This document shows, piece by piece, positions 61,502 to 64,000 of a DNA stretch of 64,000 nt. The DNA is taken from NCBI GenBank assembly GCA_023846275.1, contig JAIUJO010000497.1, positions 415,501 through 479,500 of the forward strand, given 5' to 3'. Below the pieces are notes generated by a model. That model saw nothing but the letters and a program-made list of their open reading frames with translations. It had not been told where the DNA came from and did no database searches. Position numbers and translations under genes: made by a program. Numbering within the stretch: the stretch's first letter is position 1; each line of letters starts with the position of its first letter. This DNA comes from Vanilla planifolia (taxonomy: Eukaryota > Streptophyta > Magnoliopsida > Asparagales > Orchidaceae).

Positions 61502-62827
61502 CATATCAAAGTAGAAGAGAGGAAAGTAGAGTAGAGTAGAGAAAAGCAGAGTAAAGCAGAGAAGTGTAGAGCAGAGTAGAGCAAAGCAAAGCAAACTAGA
61601 TCTAGGTTAGGGTAAGCTAGGGTAAAGTAGAGTAGAGTAAAGTAAAGCTGAGCTAGGTTAGGTTAGCTTGGAAAGGCTAGGCTAGGCTAGGCAAGAGTAG
61701 AGTAGTAGAGTGGAGTAAAGTAGAGCTAGGTTAGGCTTTGTTAGGTTAGGCTAGGCTAAGAGTAGAGTAGAGTAGAGTTGAGTATAGTAGAGTAGAGTAG
61801 GGAAGAGTAGAGTCAAGCATACCAGAGAAGAGTAGAGCAGTGTAGGCTAGGTTAGGCTAAGTGAGGCTATGCTAAGCTTGTCTAGGTTAGAGTAGGCTTG
61901 AGTAAAGTAGAGTAGTGTAGTGTAGAGTAAAGTATAGTTGATCTAGGTTAGGCTAGGAAAGGCTAGCCTATGCTAAATAGGGCTAGAGTAGAGTACAATA
62001 GAGTAGAGTATAGTAGAGTAGAGTAGAGCTGAGCTAGGTTTGGTTAGGCTAGGCAAGGTAAGGTTAGGCTAGGATAAGTTTGTGTAGAGTAGAGTAGAGT
62101 AGAGTATAGTAGAGCAGAGTAGAGTAGAGTAGAGTAGAGCAGAGTAGAGATGAGCAGAGCAAAGCAAAGCATAATAGAGCATAGTAGAGCAAAGCAGAAT
62201 AGAGTAGAGACAAGCAGTGTAGAGCATAGCATAGTAAGGCAAATTAGAGAAGGGCAAAGTAGAGAAGAGAAAAGTAGAGTAGAGTATAGTAAAGCTAGGT
62301 TGAGATGGCTATGCTAGGCTAAGGTAGGATAGACTAGAGTATAGTAGACTAGAGTAGTGTAGGGTAAAGTAAAGTAGAGAAGAGCTAAGTTAAACTAGGC
62401 TAGGATAAACAAGGTTATAGTAGAGTGGTGTAGAGTAGAGTAGAGTAGAGTGGAGTAGTGTGGACTAAATTAAAGTAGAGTAGAGTAGGGTAGAGTAGAG
62501 CAGAGCTAGGTTTGTCGGGCTAGGCTAAGCTAGGCTTGACAAGAGTAGAGTAGAGTAGAGTATAGCTTGGTTAGGCTAAGCTAAGATAGGCTAAAGTGGA
62601 GTAGAGTAGTGTAGAGCAGAGTAAAGTAGAGCACAGCACAATAGAGTAGAGCAGAGCAAAATAGAGTAAAGCAGAGTAGAGTAGAGTAGAGTAGAGCAAA
62701 ATAGAGCTAGGTTAGGCTAAGTTAGGCTTGGCTAGGCTAGGCTAGGCATGTTAGGATAGGCTAGGCTAGTCAAATTAGAGTAGAGTAGAGTATAATAGAG
62801 TTGAGTTGAGTAGAGCTAGGTTAGGCA

Positions 62828-62845
62828 ACGCTATTGTATGATTGG
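62828..62845. other. Low-identity island containing ATTGTATGAT
   Basis: Inside a TAGGC block the sequence ACGCTATTGTATGATTGG replaces about four units. The 10-mer at 62832-62841 is identical to 48861-48870. At 48856 the word is preceded by AACC, and here it is followed by TGGTT. Confidence 0.6.
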
Positions 62846-64000
62846 TTAGGCTAGAGAAAAGTAGAGCAGAGTAGAGTAGGGTAAAATAGAGTAGAGTAGA
62901 GCATATTATAGTAGAGTAGAGGAGAGGGATGGAGAGTAGAGAAGAGTAGAGTAGAGTAGAGCAATGTAAAGTAGAGTAGAGTAATTCAGAGTAGGGAAAT
63001 ATAGAGTAGATTAGAGTAGAGCAAAGTAGTGTAGAGTAGTAGAGCAGAGCAGTGTTGAGTAGAGCAGAGTAGAGCTAGGTTAGGCCATGCTAGGCTAATT
63101 TAGGCTAGGCTAGGCTTGAGTAGAGTAGAGAAGAGTAGAGTAAAATAGAGTAGAGTAGAGATAGGCTAGGCTAGGCTAGGTTAGGGTAGGCTAGGCAAGG
63201 CTAGAGTAGAGTAGGGTTGAGTAGAGTAGAGTAGAGTAGAATAGAGTAGGGTAGAGTAGAGTAGAGTAGAGTAGAGTAGAGTAAAGTAGAGTAGAGCTAG
63301 CAAAGGCTTGGCTAGGCTAGATTAGAGTAGAGTATAGTAGAGTAGAGCTAATTTAGGCTAGGTTAAGATAGAGTACAGTAGAGCATAGTAAAGTAAAGTA
63401 GAGTAGAGAAGAGTAAAGTAGAGTAGAATAGAGAAGAGCAGAGTAGTGCAGCATAGAGTGGAGCAGAGTAGAATGGAGTAGAGTGGAGTAAAGCTAGGTT
63501 AAGCTAGGCTAGGTTAGGTTGTTCTAGGTTATAGTAGTGTAGATTTGAGCTAGGTTGGACTTACTAGGCAAGGATTGGCTAGAGTGGAGTGGAGTAATGC
63601 AAAGTAGAGCAGAGAAGAGTAGAACAGAGTAGAGTATAATAGAGTAGAGTACAGTAGAGTAGAGTAGAGCTCAGTTAGGCTAGACCTAGCTAAGCTTGAG
63701 TAGGCTAGGTTAGGTCAGGTTGGGCTAGGCTAGGCTCTACTAGAGTAGAATAGAGTAGAGTAGAGTAGAGCGAGGTTTGGCTATGCTAGGTTAGAGTACA
63801 ATAGTGTAGAGTAGAGTAGAGTAAAGTAGAGCAGAGTAGAGTAGTGCAAAATAGAGTAGAGCTAAGTTAGGCTAAGCTAAGTGAGGCTAGGCTAGAGTAG
63901 AGTAGAGTAAAGTATGGAAAGGTTAGGCTAGGCTAGATATGAGCAGTGTAGAGAAGAGTAGAGTAAGGTAGAGTTTAGTAGAGTAGTGTAGAGAACAATA

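Larger units (their letters stand above)
1..64000. repeat. Composite pentanucleotide satellite array, whole window
   Basis: Seen: the window is built from 5-bp units beginning with TAG on the + strand. TAGAG blocks alternate with TAGGC/TAGGT blocks, without a unique-sequence gap larger than about 20 bp. Common variants are TAAAG, CAGAG, TATAG, TAGGG, TTGAG and TAAGC. The + strand is rich in A and G and poor in C, and this asymmetry never reverses, so all units lie head to tail. The array runs off both ends, so its real length is greater than 64 kb. Known: arrays of this size and simplicity are typical of eukaryotic heterochromatin. Inferred: centromere-near, subtelomeric or sex/B-chromosome location. 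No gene, splice structure or RNA gene was found. The taxon cannot be read from the sequence. Confidence 0.97.
61300..64000. repeat. Right flank of the array
   Basis: Alternating modules with no gene, running off the window end. It holds the last GGAGA core (61449-61501), a low-identity island at 62828-62845 and a run of about eight nearly pure TAGAG units at 63245-63285. Confidence 0.9.

Noticed and set aside
1-64000. Immunoglobulin class-switch region, because of pentamers, AGCT words and G-rich strand
   Set aside because: Switch repeats are mainly GAGCT and GGGGT and a few kb long. Here AGCT occurs mostly at block junctions and in TAAGC variants, and the array exceeds 64 kb with no constant-region exon.
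1-64000. True telomere array
   Set aside because: TTAGG or TTAGGC never run beyond about four units and are a minority next to TAGAG blocks. Perfect homogeneous repeats expected at a chromosome end are absent.
1-64000. CRISPR-like alternation of a repeat (TAGGC blocks) and variable spacers (TAGAG tracts)
   Set aside because: Both parts are simple repeats of variable length, spacers are not unique, and there are no associated genes. The likeness is only superficial.
1-64000. Transposon, retroelement or virus-like insertion
   Set aside because: No coding trace, terminal repeat, target-site duplication or poly-A tract interrupts the pentamer pattern. The longest off-pattern spots are about 20 bp.

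Overview
The whole 64 kb window is one uninterrupted satellite-type repeat array. I found no protein-coding gene, RNA gene, transposon body, CRISPR array or origin. Every stretch reads as degenerate 5-bp units of two kinds, written here on the + strand: TAGAG (variants TAAAG, CAGAG, TATAG, AGAGG) and TAGGC/TAGGT. They alternate in blocks. TAGAG blocks are usually about 20-150 bp and reach about 390 bp. TAGGC blocks are about 20-80 bp.

The change from TAGAG to TAGGC is stereotyped: TAGAGCTAGGTTAGGC, with an extra C that moves the pentamer phase by one base and a TAGGT unit first. The change back, GGCTAGAGTAGAG, has no phase step. The true ancestral module is therefore (TAGAG)n-C-TAGGT-(TAGGC)m. 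Above it I can trace higher-order repeats by eye: about 2.1 and 3.9-4.2 kb at 16.9-26.3 kb, about 1.97 kb at 32.3-36.2 kb, about 2.56 kb at 47.1-52 kb, about 0.84 kb at 51.2-54.5 kb and about 0.32 kb at 43.5-44.2 kb. Seven long TAGAG tracts carry a GGAGA-rich core, and two of these cores share an identical 26-bp stretch 29.5 kb apart. I saw no inversion of more than a few bases, so the array is head to tail.

This points to constitutive heterochromatin (pericentromeric, subtelomeric or a sex/B chromosome) of a eukaryotic nuclear genome. A 64 kb gene-free array and the abundance of CTAG argue against a prokaryote. I cannot name the taxon. TTAGG (the arthropod telomere unit) and TTAGGC (the nematode unit) both occur inside the TAGGT/TAGGC blocks, but they are explained by the satellite consensus and are not used to assign the organism.

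Minus-strand reading frames of 60-122 codons exist throughout, but they are by-products of the repeat. CTCTA repeated reads Leu-Tyr-Ser-Thr-Leu in all three frames, the + strand has a TAG stop every 15 nt in every frame, and TAGGC blocks close the minus frames. None is annotated as a gene.

Layout: 1-13.4 kb mixed short modules; 13.4-16.9 kb two GGAGA-core tracts; 16.9-26.3 kb large higher-order repeat; 26.3-32.3 kb mixed modules; 32.3-36.2 kb 1.97-kb repeat; 36.2-43.5 kb mixed, with a small non-repeat hairpin at 40.15 kb; 43.5-44.2 kb short duplication; 44.2-47.1 kb mixed; 47.1-54.5 kb two overlapping repeat series; 54.5-64 kb mixed, with one GGAGA core at 61.45 kb.
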